DNA of 64,000 bases from Mesotaenium endlicherianum (lineage: Eukaryota; Streptophyta; Zygnematophyceae; Zygnematales; Mesotaeniaceae): contig WELA01003661.1 in NCBI GenBank assembly GCA_009602735.1, positions 52,632-116,631 on the forward strand, given 5' to 3'. The position numbers were made by a program, and so were the translations under genes. The notes under the pieces were generated by a model. The model had not been told where the DNA came from. It saw only the letters and a program-made list of their open reading frames with translations, and did no database searches. This document shows, one piece after another, positions 36,666 to 48,509 of the stretch. Positions within the stretch are counted from its first letter, which is position 1, and each line of letters begins with the position of its first letter.

Positions 36666-39454
36666 CTAAACCTCCCCTTCCTCCCTCCCATCGCCGTCTG
36701 CTTCTTCTTCTTTTTCTCTTTCTTCATTTTCTTCTCGGTACTTTAATGGCACCCTTAGACGCTCCTTTACTGATCTCCTTTCTGCGGGCACTTGGGCACA
36801 CTGGTCACCTCCTTCCAACTCTTCGGGCCCCTCCTCTGTCTCCTCCTGCTGCATGGATGACCCTCCTGGCAGATGGACAGGCCCCCCTGCATCATCGACA
36901 TCATTGCCACCTGCCAATTCCACGGCCTTAGCCCACGCATTGTGCCAGCCAGCAACCTGGCCTTGCGTGGGCATGCAGCTGATCGCCAGCTGGGCCTCTC
37001 CCAGGTGGGGCTTCTTGGCCTGGTGGTGCATATGCACATCCTCGTGATTGCACGCATGCGCTTCTGCAGCAGCAGCAGGAGCAGCCGAAGCCAGGCCTTC
37101 CCCAACGCCTCCCTTATTGGCAGCACCTGCAACGGCCCTCCGCCGCTTGTTACGAATCCTGTTCTTCTCCTTCTGCTTCTGCATTCACATTAACACACAC
37201 ACGAGCGCGCACACACAGCAGCGTATGCACCCGCGCCGTCACCATGGTGTCAGGGCTGCCACTCACTCACCAACAGGCATGTATCTTGTTGGATCTGGCT
37301 CTTACAGCTAGGCGGTAACACAAGTCAGCCCCAAAAGAGAAAGGAAAAGTGGTGCTATTACAGCCCAGCAGTGGTAGAACAAGGAGGGGGAGAAGGCTGC
37401 TGTACCTGCACCTGCTTGTCGCTGCTCATGATGCTCTTGTACACCTCCGGCGCTACTCTGCTCCTCACGATGTTCCACAGGACGCCACCTGGCGTTCTCC
37501 TACGCTTGCCATCAGCTGTCATCTGACCTCCGCAGCTCTCAATGGCCTCCACCTGGCCCCACAGCAACAACAAATGCTCACTCTATCCTTCAGTTGAATA
37601 GCTCAGTCCAAAGCTCCTTTCCCCCCCACCCCTGCACCCAAACACAGACGGAAAAATTACAGATCATAACATGGGGCGGCTGAGTGCCGACCAGATGATA
37701 CCTCCCTCGTAGGATGCGCCTGCTTCTCAACCATTCCCTCTCAGAGTGTGCTTGTGAGCGGGACACTGCTTTCAAGGATGTTCCACACCCGGCATGCCCT
37801 TTACTCATGCACAAGGTCCAACATAGCAGGCAAACGGACAACCTCCCAGCCACCCCTTTGTTTGAGGTCGGATCACTGCAGGCACAGCAGACCCTTGCCC
37901 CAGGTGCTTTTGGCCGCGTCCAGCGCAGGGATTCACTGCAACGTGCTTATTCTCACTCCCTTTCTGTCCCCCCCAACAGAGCTAATGCTTGATGCTTGAA
38001 TTCCGGCAACAAGTTGAATGATGGCAACCATATGGGCTGAGGGATAAGCCTCAAGAAGAGGGGAAGAGGAGGAGGAGGAGGGCGGCACGGGCTCAAGCAG
38101 ATACCCCCCCCCCCCCTTCTTCCCCCCTTCCCGCACGCTTCATCATTGTCTATTAGTGGCATCCTTGAACTGATATTGACGAGCCTCAATCTCTGTTGAT
38201 TACACCATGAGCCCCAAACCCCGGGCCCTGACCCCTATCGTGTCGGCGTGCATGTCCAACTCCAGACCCGGAAGAAGAGTCCTCCCATCACTTGAGCAGC
38301 CGGGCGGCAAAGACAAGGAGTGCACACCTCCTTGAGCAGGCCGCACACCACGTCAAAGCCCACCTGGTGCAGGAGGTTCCACATCAGCACCACTTTCTGC
38401 TCCTGCAGCCTCTTGCAGGCTTCAGCCACAAACCTGCCCCCGGTGTTAAGCAGTGTATAGACTGGTTACCGCTTGCCTCCATTCACCTAAAGAATTGCAA
38501 CTGCAGTAGAGAGAGGGAACAGCGTCATTGTCAGCTATCTTACGTACTAGCGCACAGCAAGGGTTTCGCGCAGGGGGCAAGAACAATGAGAATGAGTTCA
38601 ACGACAAGACCTAGCCAAAATAATAGCTGACACTCCAGAAAGAGGGAAAATTGTCCGACACAAAGAAGCTACTCAGCGACCGGTGTGTCAGACAACATGT
38701 TCCTGCGTGGCTTCCCCGTCTAGCCACATGCGCGCCTTGCTTTGCCTGCTAGAGGAAGACCTAAGAACCATCAGTTTCTAGTTTCATTCTTTCAAAAGTC
38801 CCAAGTTTGTACTCTGCTTGGACGAAACAAACTCACCTGTGTACATCCACCTTGCTGGATTCACTCCGCCTTTTCTTACGATTTTTTTCTTTGTACAGTG
38901 CTGACTTGTCATCTGGTACTCCAGCTGTTCCCAAAACCCTGGAGGCCGCAATTTTCGCTCTCTTCAGCACATCTTCTAAGTCGATACCTGCACTTGAATA
39001 TGGGGGAAAGTGAGGAACCAACTACGAGAAGAGACAAATACCCGTCATCCCCCCGTTACAAGATTCACTCAACTCCAGGGCATAGATCTTTATTGGCAGA
39101 ATAAGAAGCAAACACTTCTCTCACTTGGTCAAGGAATAATGAATGGCTGCTTCAACAGCTACGTCACACACGTCTGTGAAATTAAACTGACTGACACGGT
39201 CAGGGCTTACCTTGCGTGGTGTCCCGGCAGCAGGCATCTCCGTCTAATTTGTTAGAGTCGTGGTCATCCAAGTCAGGAGATCGGGAATAAACTGCCTCCT
39301 CACCCTCATTGCCTATGTCCATGGATACCCTCCACTCATCACCATGTTCATTATCGGAAAGCACTTCACCTGACAAGTTGCTCTCTTCTACAGAATGATC
39401 ATCAAACAAGGCCTCTAAAATTTCATGCCCCCCTTCCTCCGACAATGTCTCCAT
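36666..39454 (-). CDS. PHAX: PHAX-type phosphorylated adaptor for RNA export
   Basis: Contains the RNA_GG_bind domain of PHAX, the adaptor that in animals links capped U snRNA to CRM1 for nuclear export; plant homologues exist. Exons in phase: 39454-39211 (ATG; acidic, 'LSDNEHGDEW'), 38987-38837 (basic, 'KEKNRKKRR', a nuclear-localisation-like patch), 38433-38328 ('VGFDVVCGLLKE'), 37552-37412 ('ESCGGQMTADGKRRRTPGGV', the diagnostic GG-bind motif, then 'LWNIVRSR') and 37178-36666 (Arg/Lys-rich start, long acidic tail, stop TAG). The last exon, 170 residues of low complexity ending in a Glu-rich stretch, is the least certain in frame. An alternative upstream ATG in frame exists at 39505. Confidence 0.86.
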
Positions 39455-40134
39455 GCTTGGGAAGAGTAGCCAGTCCAGCGTATACTGGTAAGACCGTGAG
39501 AACATCAACTGCAGCTGGCTGCAGCTGACTGCAGCTCTTAGCTTTGAACTGGAAACTTCAGACCTAGCGCAGGTAGTGAACTTCGACCACCTGCATGACC
39601 GACATCATGCATAGAAGACTGTAAAAGTGTGTATGCTCAATCGAATATATGTCCTTCTCTGGCTTTCAGCTCATTTCAGCTGGATTCAGCGAGACGGGAA
39701 AAGTGGAAAAAGCCAGAGGAAACTGGAGGAAACAACCCGATGGACTCGGATAGACTGCAAGGCTCGTGCGATGCAGAGCAATGCATTTTACTATAAAATG
39801 CTTGTGGGTGTGACACTGTGTGACACCTGTGATCTGACTTCCCTCGACTTCCCTCGACTACCTCGGACGACTCCTGTACGTTCCTGGTGTCCATCAGGCC
39901 ACGTCAACTTGGACTTCGATGAGATTCCTCGGGACTCAGGAGTGCTCAGGAGGCCTTCCAAGGGCGCCTTCTCCGTACTTGTTAACGCTGCGTGCCCTCA
40001 TCAAAGTTTCAGTACTCGCGAAGCATCGCGAACTGTAAGAGTGGTACTTCATTAATAAAACGTTAGTCACATACGGTAGGGTGTTGAGCAATTTCGAAGA
40101 GCTTGTTCCTTGAATACTTCTCATACCAGTTACA
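39455..40134. other. Divergent intergenic region PHAX / MsrA
   Basis: 680 bp between two genes that start away from each other, so it holds both promoters. Short imperfect repeats occur (CAGCTGGCTGCAGCTGACTG around 39510; ACTTCCCTCG units around 39838). No gene recognised. Confidence 0.5.
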
Positions 40135-42518
40135 ATGAGTGCTCTTCTCCACTCTGTTTCGGGAACTAGCTCTGCGCTTTCGACTGTATGCTCTCGGGGA
40201 GTCTTGAATAGACCTTACAAGAGCAGTCCCAGAAGTGCCTTTTGGGGAGCTTCTCCTATCCAGCACTGCATTTCAGTGACGTCGTCACCGGCGGCGTTGA
40301 GGCACAGCGCTCCTTTGACGTCATACGGCCTATTTGAGGTAAGGTATTATGTGACCTGTTTGAGGTTATATATGTGTCCGTTTGTCACAATTAATCAAGC
40401 AATCTGCTGTGGATAATATTGACCACAGGTTATTTTCTCGTCTTCATGGGGATGGAGACTTGGGTAATTTTTTCTGGAAAATTTATATTGTCAGCTGCCA
40501 AAGCATAAATTTATTGAGGCAATAAATAAAGATGCCAGCAGGATGCCGGAGTGACTTTAGTGGTCTCCCGACAACTTCACGGAAGATTACTCCCCGCTAT
40601 CCACACTTCATCTTTCATTAACAAGCAGTATGGAAGTTGCAAGAACAGTGGCCTGGATGGATTGAAGGATGTTATGAGCTCTTTGAGCAACATGCAGGAG
40701 TGGCTGGCTCTTTTTTAGTGGGCAAAAATGGGTCCTCCAGCAGTATTGCCCAGTATGAAAGATGGACTTGATTTGTCCAGGGAGCTACAACTGCGTTAGG
40801 AGCTTGGTAGCATGGCTGGTGGGCCTCAATCCATTCATCATTAGGGTGAACTACAGAGCCAAAGATGTCGTAGATGCAGTCTCTCCCCCAACTCTTCCCC
40901 TAATTCAAAGGGTACCATTCGGTGGGCATGTTGTCCTTGGTGATACCGTGAAATATCAGGCTGTGGGTATGAAGAAGCCATCATGGTTTCCGTCTTTTGG
41001 AGCCTCCCCAACCGCGGCGCTGGAAACTTCAGAGGGCGCAAGCATAGCACAGGGACCAGACAGTGACACGCCAGGGGCAGGCCTTCAGTTTGCCACTTTT
41101 GGTGCTGGTTGCTTTTGGGGTGTTGAGCTTGCCTATCAGCGAGTACCCGGTGTGATCAAGTGAGTAATATGGGGCTGGGTCTCAGTTTGGCTGTCGCCTC
41201 CAGCTTTACTCACTTCTCTTGTTGTTATGGGTCTTCTACGATGTTCATAGTATGTTCAAGCCATGGGGACAACTACGGATGCTGTGTATCTCATCATCTT
41301 TGGTTGTGCATCTTTTCTCTGCACCTTCACCTCCAGCCTGGGACAATCCATTCAAACGCCTCCTGCCTGTCCGGTGATGAGGCAACTAGATTCGCAGCTT
41401 AGCTGCAGAACTGCAGGAGTTGGCCCTTGTCACCTTTACACCAATCCGTTTGAGGCTTTAGGTGTTCTCGCAGGACTCAAATTAATTGTGAAAATATTGT
41501 CAGTAGGGGCTGCTGAATCACCCAGATGAATCAAATATGGCAGTTTCTTGACTGATGCATGCGTCTGAAGGGAGCAGGACAGAGGTGGGATACACACAGG
41601 GTGCCACACACAACCCCGCCTATGAGGCGGTGTGCTCAGGGAGGACGGGCCACGTGGAGGCCGTGCGCGTGGAGTACGACCCCAAGGTGGTGGCATATGA
41701 GCAACTGCTGGACGTGCTCTGGTCTCGCCACAACCCCACCACCCTCAACCGCCAGGTCAGCTGTTACCCGTCAGCTGATGATGGGGTTTTGAGAAGTGTT
41801 GTGGACGTGCTGCACTCTCTCAAATGCATGCTGTCTATAGAGCTTGTTGCCATTGCACTGGCTGGCAAGGATTGGACTGTGAAGTAGGCGTGGTAGCCGG
41901 GCAGGGCAGAGCAGGCCAAGATGGCATGAGGTTGTTGGAACGCATGGGAGGATGTTTGACGTTATAAGCACTGTCCTTTGAAGTGGGAGTGGTCCTTGAA
42001 ATCTGGTGTTGAATGGGTCGGAAGCTTTTGTGCGCTGGAACAGCACAAAAATAGTTGCATCAGGAGTCAATACCAGCATGTAGAGGGGTTTGCCTGTGCG
42101 CGCCTGCTTGCTTAAGCAGTGAGCCATATGCGGGGAAATGCATGTCATGCGCATTTGTCATCTCTTACAGTGGTCCGCAAGCTGCTGGGAGACATCTTGC
42201 ATGGAAGAGGTTCTGGGGTCCGTTGAGTTTTTGGTGTCTGATAGCTGATTGGTCTTGGGAGTGCAGGGTGGGGATGTGGGCACGCAGTACCGCTCTGGCA
42301 TTTATTTTTACAGCCCAGAGCAGGAGGAAGCTGCCAAGCAGTCAATGGATGCTGAGGAGAAGCGGATTGGCAGAAAGATAGTGACCGAGCTGCTGCCAGC
42401 CAAGAAGTGGTACCCTGCAGAGAAGTACCATCAGCAGTACCTCTCAAAGGGAGGCCGCTTTGGGACCGGGCAGTCAGCGGCTAAGGGCTGCACAGATCCC
42501 ATCCGCTGCTACGGTTAA
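40135..42518 (+). CDS. MSRA: Peptide methionine sulfoxide reductase A, plastid type
   Basis: Reduces the S-epimer of methionine sulfoxide in proteins using thioredoxin, repairing oxidised proteins. Four exons join exactly: 40135-40338, 40960-41159, 41578-41755, 42267-42518 (834 nt, 277 aa). Exon 1 is a Ser/Arg-rich leader of plastid transit type. Exon 2 ends with the catalytic motif '[19 protein letters not shown]', where the Cys of GCFW is the nucleophile. Exon 3 has '[19 protein letters not shown]' and '[12 protein letters not shown]'. Exon 4 has '[15 protein letters not shown]' and ends '[10 protein letters not shown]', the plant-type C-terminus whose Cys pair recycles the enzyme, then TAA. 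Long AT-richer introns separate the exons. Confidence 0.96.
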
Positions 42519-44274
42519 GGGCAGTTGGGATGAATTTTGGGGAAGATGGCCGCTCTTTGCTTTGGGAAAGTTGTTGTGTACATTTGGGTAGCCACCTGTG
42601 TTTTGACCTTTTTAGCATAGCTAGGTAGGAGTATCAGTTTTTGCCGTACATGTAGTCGATATAGCTGCCTTTGGATGAAAGCGTGTATTTGTGCTTTTAG
42701 TGCAGCAAGTATGGGCTCTTGCTATTGTAAAAAATCATGTCATTGCATTTTGAGAACTTTTGTGAAGCTGTGCAGGGGGCACCTTTGTCCTTGGCATTTG
42801 ATTAGCAAGACTCAATGTGTTGTTTTTTAGATACATGAATGTCTAAGGGGCATTGTAAGATAGTGTGCCGGAGTGCAATTAGCATGCGGGTGTGACAACG
42901 TTTCTCATCCAAGGCAGCTTAATAACAACTGTGGGCCAACTGGATACGATCAAATTTACTGTATCTCGCCCTTTGTGCTGGTGCTGTTTATCACTACAAT
43001 TGTATTGTCATCGTCAAAGGGTTTTAGGGTCCGGAAAACGCAAGAAACTTGCTCGGAGGTCGTCAATTGAATAGGAAAGAGATCTTCGAGTATGCTTATA
43101 AGGTGGCAGTATCTGGATAGATGATGTCTGTTATGAGCACCAGAAGTTGTTGATTTAATGCAGGAAACTGGTGAACTCTTCCCAACACCAAGATAGGTGC
43201 ATGATGGAGACCAGTCCTCTTTAGAAAAGTGCATGGGAGTATCATACTCTCAAATTTTGTCGAACTTCGATTGACAATTTGAAACCCGGCCACCTGGCGA
43301 GGGCTGTATTGGTGGTGTGTGAGTGGATATCTGAATCAACTGCAGGCATATGCTCGCCTCATAGAACTGAATGGTCAATCTGAAAAGTTGCTAGCTTGCA
43401 TAAAAATCTCCTTGCAAGTACAGGTGTTGCAGGAATTATAGAGTGGACAGATGCAGGCTTTGTGTATATCATTTTTAGCAGGCTGTGAGGCGTGATGGAA
43501 TCCACACGTGGTAGTAGTGTCTAGCTCAACTTTTAGCCAGAGGCCTAAGGTTGACCACCTTGCCTTGTTACCCGTCATGGGGCAGGCATATGTCCAATAT
43601 GGCTTGAATTACTTGTGAGAACAGATCACTGAGCCTTATTAAGCATTCACAAGAGCAGATTACTGACATTATTTATATCCTGAACTTGAACTCCATTACA
43701 GTACTCACCACAGTTTCAGTTTTTTTGCCAGCGACATGTCTTCAAATTTGTGATATTAGCCCTGGCTGGGCAGTGCAATCAACCCTAAGGAAAAGACCCT
43801 AATGGCACATCAAGCAATTCGACACCCCGGCACACCTAGATTCATGAACTCAATTGATAGAGGTTGAAATAGGCAAGACCAAAAAGTAGCAGCGAAAATC
43901 ATACAATTTAGACTGATGGTCACAAGCGTAGCACAACAAAGTCTTTATAACCAAGGAAATGCAAGTTTATACTCCGGGATATTTACTTGCTGATCATTAT
44001 ACATAGAAGCTCCAAAAAAAGCTTTTTAGTGATGCAACAGGGTTACAATCAACTCACTTTTTACCAGTCATAAGAGAACGTTAGTCCACGACAAGTTCTT
44101 GAAGTAGCCAAGGGAATTGTACTACAATCTAATATTTACTTCTGTACAACATGCTTAGAATACAAGCGGCGGCATGAGCTCAGCTCCGTTTTAGCTGGTA
44201 TAGTCAGGAGAACATGTACTAGCTATTATCCCTCTAGCCACTGATACTAAGCGTCATCTCCATTCACCGTACGC
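42519..44274. other. Intergenic region between convergent genes
   Basis: 1.75 kb of AT-rich sequence downstream of MsrA (+) and PsbTn (-). No conserved coding signal, repeat or RNA gene recognised; only short chance frames. Confidence 0.5.
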
Positions 44275-44946
44275 TTAACCGTGGCAGACAGATGCTGTGG
44301 CATTAGAAACACAGATGTTGGCATACTTCTTCTTTGTCTCCTTGGTGCCCTTGCTCTCAATAGGAGGCTCGTTTGGTGGGCCAAGAGCCAGTGAGGGACC
44401 AGCAGCAAAGGCAAGAAGGGCAACCGCAGCACCTGCGGCCATTGTCCGTCGGCTCACGGGCTCTTCCTTCTTTACACTGCACCTGACTGGGGCAACCTGC
44501 AGGCCAAATGCGGGTAAATGACGATTGCCATTAAGCAAAGTGGGCAGCATATCTTCTACATTCTCCAGCAGAATGTCAAAGAGTAATTTAAGAGGCACCA
44601 TAACGAACGTTGACTATAGCAGAAGATTGGCAACTTATTGAGCTGACTGCGCCTTCTAGCTCAAGCCTATTAAGGACAACCAGAACTTCGCCAATGCAGC
44701 ATTCACGACCAAGAAGTAGACCAAAAAACGACTGTATCTGTCTTAGAAAAAAAGCCATAGACATGATGGAAGGTCGTCGTAAAGACATTGGTTTCTATAA
44801 GAATTTAATTAATGACAATGCACGCAGAAATCTGAGCTTACCTGCACACGAGTTGTAGTCTGGCGAGCAGAGGATCCAGTGCGGACACCAGCAAAGCTCG
44901 CAACAGAAGCAAGCTGGAAAGCAGCGACGGATGATAAGGCAGCCAT
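44275..44946 (-). CDS. PsbTn: PsbTn, nuclear-encoded 5-kDa subunit of photosystem II
   Basis: Small lumenal PSII subunit at the dimer periphery. Two exons, 44946-44842 and 44496-44275, join in phase 0 (327 nt, 108 aa). Exon 1 is a stroma-targeting transit peptide starting 'MAALSSVAAFQLASVASF'. Exon 2 begins with the end of the transit region ('VAPVRCSVKKEE'). It continues with a thylakoid transfer signal having twin arginines and a hydrophobic core ('SRRTMAAGAAVALLAFAAGP', cleavage after SLA). The mature part of about 35 residues contains the family signature 'GTKETKKKYANICVSNATA' and ends Cys-His-Gly. Two cysteines are conserved in spacing. The twin-Arg leader suggests Tat-dependent import. 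Confidence 0.91.
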
Positions 44947-46322
44947 GGTTGCGAAGAAAGCAGTGGAAGGGGAGAAAGCTTCGAGAAGATAATGATGCCT
45001 CAGGCGTCCCTCACGTCAATGTTGGAGTATACTTGAATGCTCGAAAACGTTGGCAGCATCGCGTGCCAGAGAAGGTGAAAGCCATCTTATCTGATGGGAA
45101 TCCTGACCAGACGCTCAAGATTGTGGATCGAATTAAGATGATTGGGGAAGCAGTGACTGGTTCAGTACGATCAGTCTTGCTCGCCGGCTGGGAAGTACGG
45201 TTTTATACGGAGACAGTCTGGTGTGTCACAGAAGTGTGTCAGCAGGTTGAAGCCTCAAGCCAGTTCAAGGCAGTTCAAGCCGGTTGAAGCGAGTTGAAAA
45301 AGTGCAAGTGATCATGAGATCTGGAATCTACAGGCAGCTAAAGGTGGCCGAAGGCCATGGGGTGCTAACTCTTGGGGTCTTTCTGCGAAATAAATCAATG
45401 GTTTTCTTTTGGTACCGGAAATTAATATTTGTGCAATTTTTATAAGAGAATTCAATTCTGCCAGCTTTTGGTGCCCGTTATCAATAAAATGAAATCCCTG
45501 CGGTCCAGTTTCAAACTTTCACTTTTATTGCGTGTTGGTTGTTACAGCCGGCAACATTTTTCAAATGTTTAGAATTCTGACAGCACGAGCGAACCATGTG
45601 TGCACTCGTTGCTGCTTGGTATGTTATTGCTTGTGAAAAGAATTTTTCATTAACAATCCACTCAAACTTCACTACCTGCGAGATGGAAAATTTCAACAGT
45701 GTGATGGTTTATACGGCAATTTGGGAAGGGAGCGAAAAAGTTGGAGAAATTAAGGGTGGAAAAACAAATTCCTTGCCAAAATTCAGACGACTTTGAAGGC
45801 ACTTGTTGATTTTTTGTGAATTAAAAAAGATTGTCAGACGAATTCGAGTGGAGCTTGCTCGCACAAATTGTGAAGTAATGAACTGTAAGTGTTCGACAAT
45901 ACTAGCAGAGGTGCATATGAGTGAGAAAGCAGCAAAAAAGGTTTGGGACGAAAAAGTTGTACTTTTGTCCAAATTGGCAGAATCTGTACATTCTGTCTAG
46001 TTTGCACAAATTGATGGTAAAACTAGAGTAACGACACAAATCTATGGTACAATTGTATTTTTTCCGATTTTGTTTGGCATTTTACGGCATGCTGTCACAT
46101 GCTGTCACACGTTTGAGTTCGTATGCTGATCATTTTGCACCTTATTAGGTGCAAACTGTCAGTATTTCGCAACAATTGTTGTCCATTGTTAACAAATTCT
46201 TGAAGTCTACCTCGGTCCGATTGTACATGTCAGTACATGTCAGGACATGTGAGCTCTGTCGCATGTCCACAAATGCCCATCAGATTCCTCGGCCGAGTTG
46301 TTATACTGCATGTTATCTATAA
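44947..46322. other. AT-rich region left of the retroelement nest
   Basis: The first ~100 bp are the PsbTn upstream region. From about 45300 to 46320 composition becomes strongly AT-rich, with short direct repeats (CATGCTGTCACA near 46085-46110, GTACATGTCA units near 46225-46245). No protein family is recognised in its short frames. It may be a decayed element. Confidence 0.45.
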
Positions 46323-46460
46323 TCCAGCAAACTTAACCTTAACTAAAACTCAGCAAATTGAACTTAATTACCTATTATACTTCACTAAATATTAGATCTA
46401 CCAATAGACTGATTCTTTACAATCTCTCCAACTTAGATTGTTGTCGACACGACAACACTA
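46323..46460 (-). mobile_element. Remnant G: LTR 5' end plus PPT of a minus-strand gypsy element
   Basis: Resembles, in reverse orientation, the start of the F/B-type LTR (boundary at 46421, TGTAA on the minus strand). The adjacent polypurine-tract region follows (46422-46434, minus-strand AAGTTGGAGAGAT), then the hairpin at 46440-46456. The remaining LTR and the coding region are missing, so this is a deleted relic of the same family. Confidence 0.75.
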
Positions 46461-46576
46461 AGGTATTCTCCTCAATAACAGTAAACAACTACACCATGCA
46501 AATACACAGCAGATTAGCCCTAACACTAAACCAGCAACATATTATGTCCCTAGGGCTCTATTCTCTGGGGAGTGGG

Positions 46577-47325
46577 TGTAATGAATCAGTATATTGGATA
46601 GATATAATATTCATTTAGCTATAATAGTTAAATAAGTTCAGCCTGTTGGACTTTATTTAATATTTGGTTTGCTGAATTTAAGTCTGCTGGATACTTAATA
46701 CTTATTTACTTGACTCAGCCGAGAGTAGCAGGCTGAAGTCCACTAGGTCAGCCTACTGACTTAGATCAGTTTGCTGACACATTCTTTGACATTCAGCTGG
46801 CTGCCGTACTCGGCAACAGTGAACTGCCTAGCTATGCATCTAAGTGTCGTGTGCTAGATGAGTGGCCAGATGACACCCTTAAGGTGGATGGCAATTCGAG
46901 ATGAAGGGAGATGGCCGTGGGTGTGGTTAGCCGAGGTCCTACCAACATGGTTAACTCTCGGGTAGGCGGTGCCATCACAGTTGCCGTTGAACAGTAAACT
47001 AATTCCATGTACATATGCTAGGTATTGCTCTCGAGTTCGGCATTTGGAAACGAGGCCAACTTTCTTGTACTACTTACTAAGAGATATCTGAATCCAAGGC
47101 GAGAAGCCACTGATACGCACTGTCTTCTAGCCTTGCATATGTAAGAGTTTACTGATTGCATTATTGATGCTCGTTTACTTGCATTTGACTTGCGAGTATT
47201 GTCCACCGCTAGTACGTTTGTCTTTTGCTGTTTAATCAGTTAACAAAAAATACCATAAAGGTTACTCGCTAATATAAAGATCTTTATTAATTGTTAATCG
47301 TCTATTGGTAAGTCGATTCATTCCA
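46577..47325 (+). repeat. 5' LTR of element A
   Basis: 749 bp beginning TGTAATGAATCAG and ending CGATTCATTCCA, alignable along its length with the LTRs of F. Followed at 47327 by a primer-binding site. Confidence 0.85.
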
Positions 47326-47326
47326 G

Positions 47327-47338
47327 TGGTATCGGAGC
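47327..47338 (+). promoter_or_regulatory. Primer-binding site of element A
   Basis: TGGTATCGGAGC one base after the LTR, close to the TGGTATCAGAGC that primes from initiator tRNA-Met in many gypsy and copia elements. Confidence 0.8.
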
Positions 47339-47358
47339 GGTTATTGCAGTAGTTGTGT

Positions 47359-47730
47359 ATGGTAAGGACTAGGGCTCAAACTAGCAACTCTCGGAGAATG
47401 AAGGGTGAGGATAATGATTACATTGTAGAAGGGCAGGACGAAAGTTGCGTCTTTGGACCCCGTACCTACTTGGAAACGTTGCACGATGCAGGAGCTAGAG
47501 AAGCTGCTCAGCAGGCAGTAGCGCTTGCTGCAGTTGCAGCCCAGTTGGCTGAGGATGAGCGTTTAGCCAAAGAGGTAGAGGAGGCAGTAAACAGGAGGGC
47601 CCCTGAAGAGAGGACGGTGGAAGAGCACATGGCAGAGAGAGCCAATCTATGAAACCAACCTCCTGCTGTGCCTACTGTCATACCTCTCCCCCAAATTCGC
47701 AGACAACTGAGCGCAACAGGCATAGCCGGA
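47359..47730 (+). pseudogene. gag of element A, 5' fragment with nonsense codon
   Basis: From ATG 47359 it starts 'MVRTRAQTSNSR', homologous to F gag ('[12 protein letters not shown]'). An in-frame TGA at 47650-47652 stops it, although homology continues to the F insertion point. Broken by both the stop and the insertion. Confidence 0.88.
47726..47730 (+). repeat. Target-site duplication of F, left copy
   Basis: CCGGA immediately left of the TG of the LTR; the same five bases follow the right LTR at 56550-56554. They duplicate a gag codon pair of element A. Confidence 0.92.
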
Positions 47731-48475
47731 TGTAATGAATCAGTATATTAGTAGATATAATATTCATTTAAATATAATAGTTAATTTAGTTCAGCCTGCT
47801 GAACTTTAGTTAGTAGTCAGCCCGCTGAACTTTAGTTAATAATCAGTCTGCTGGACTTTACATAATTATCAGTTTAATGACTCGGCCAAAAGCAGCAGGC
47901 TGAAGTCAACTTAAGTCAGCTTGCTGACACATTCTTTGACAGCCAGCTGACTTCCGTGCTCGGTAGCAGCGAACTGCCTTGATATGCATCTAAGTACCAC
48001 CTGCTAGATGAATGGCCAGATGACATCCCCATGATGGATGGCTATTCGGAATGATGGGAGATGGCGGTGGATTTGGTTAACCGAGGTCCTACCAACGTGG
48101 TTAACTCCCGGGTAGGCGGTGCCATCGCACTGACCGTTGAACAGTAAACTCATTCCATGTACATATGCTAGGCATTGCTCTCGAGTTCGGCATTCGGAAA
48201 CGAGGCCAACTCTCTTGTACAGCTTACTGAGAGAGATCTGAATCCAAGGCGAGAAGCCATTGATACGCACTGTCTTCTAACCTTGCTTATGTATGAGTTT
48301 ACTGATTTGCATCATTGATGCTAGTTTACTCGCATTTGACTTACGAGTATTATTCCCTGCTAGTGTATTGTCCTTTGCCGTTTAACTAGTTAACGGAAAT
48401 ACCATAAAGATTACTTGCTGATATAAAGATCTTTATTAATTGTTAATCGCCTATTTGGTAAGTCGATTCATTTCA
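47731..48475 (+). repeat. 5' LTR of element F
   Basis: 745 bp, TGTAATGAATC ... GATTCATTTCA; the termini are a short inverted repeat. A TATAAAG box lies near 48422-48429, about 50 bp before the LTR end. Compared with the 3' LTR it has an extra 26-bp tandem duplication near 47810-47840. Confidence 0.95.
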
Positions 48476-48476
48476 G

Positions 48477-48488
48477 TGGTATCGGAGC
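48477..48488 (+). promoter_or_regulatory. Primer-binding site of element F
   Basis: TGGTATCGGAGC, one base after the LTR; initiator-tRNA-Met-type PBS. Only about 20 bp separate it from the gag ATG, so the 5' leader is very short. Confidence 0.85.
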
Positions 48489-48509
48489 AGTTATCACAGT
48501 CTTCTTTGT

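Larger units (their letters stand above)
46577..47730 (+). mobile_element. Element A, left part: Ty3/gypsy element interrupted by F
   Basis: Left LTR, PBS and first part of gag of an element of the same family as F. Its gag is cut at 47730 by F and resumes at 56550 for 59 bp before being cut again by B. The rest of A lies outside the window or has been lost. Confidence 0.88.

Noticed and set aside
44931-45287. 118-codon plus-strand frame overlapping the PsbTn start
   Set aside because: Antisense to the PsbTn first exon and promoter, no family resemblance, basic composition typical of a chance frame.
47359-47652. Intact small host gene at 47.36-47.65 kb
   Set aside because: Its start is nearly identical to F gag and it follows an LTR and PBS, so it is a truncated gag of element A.
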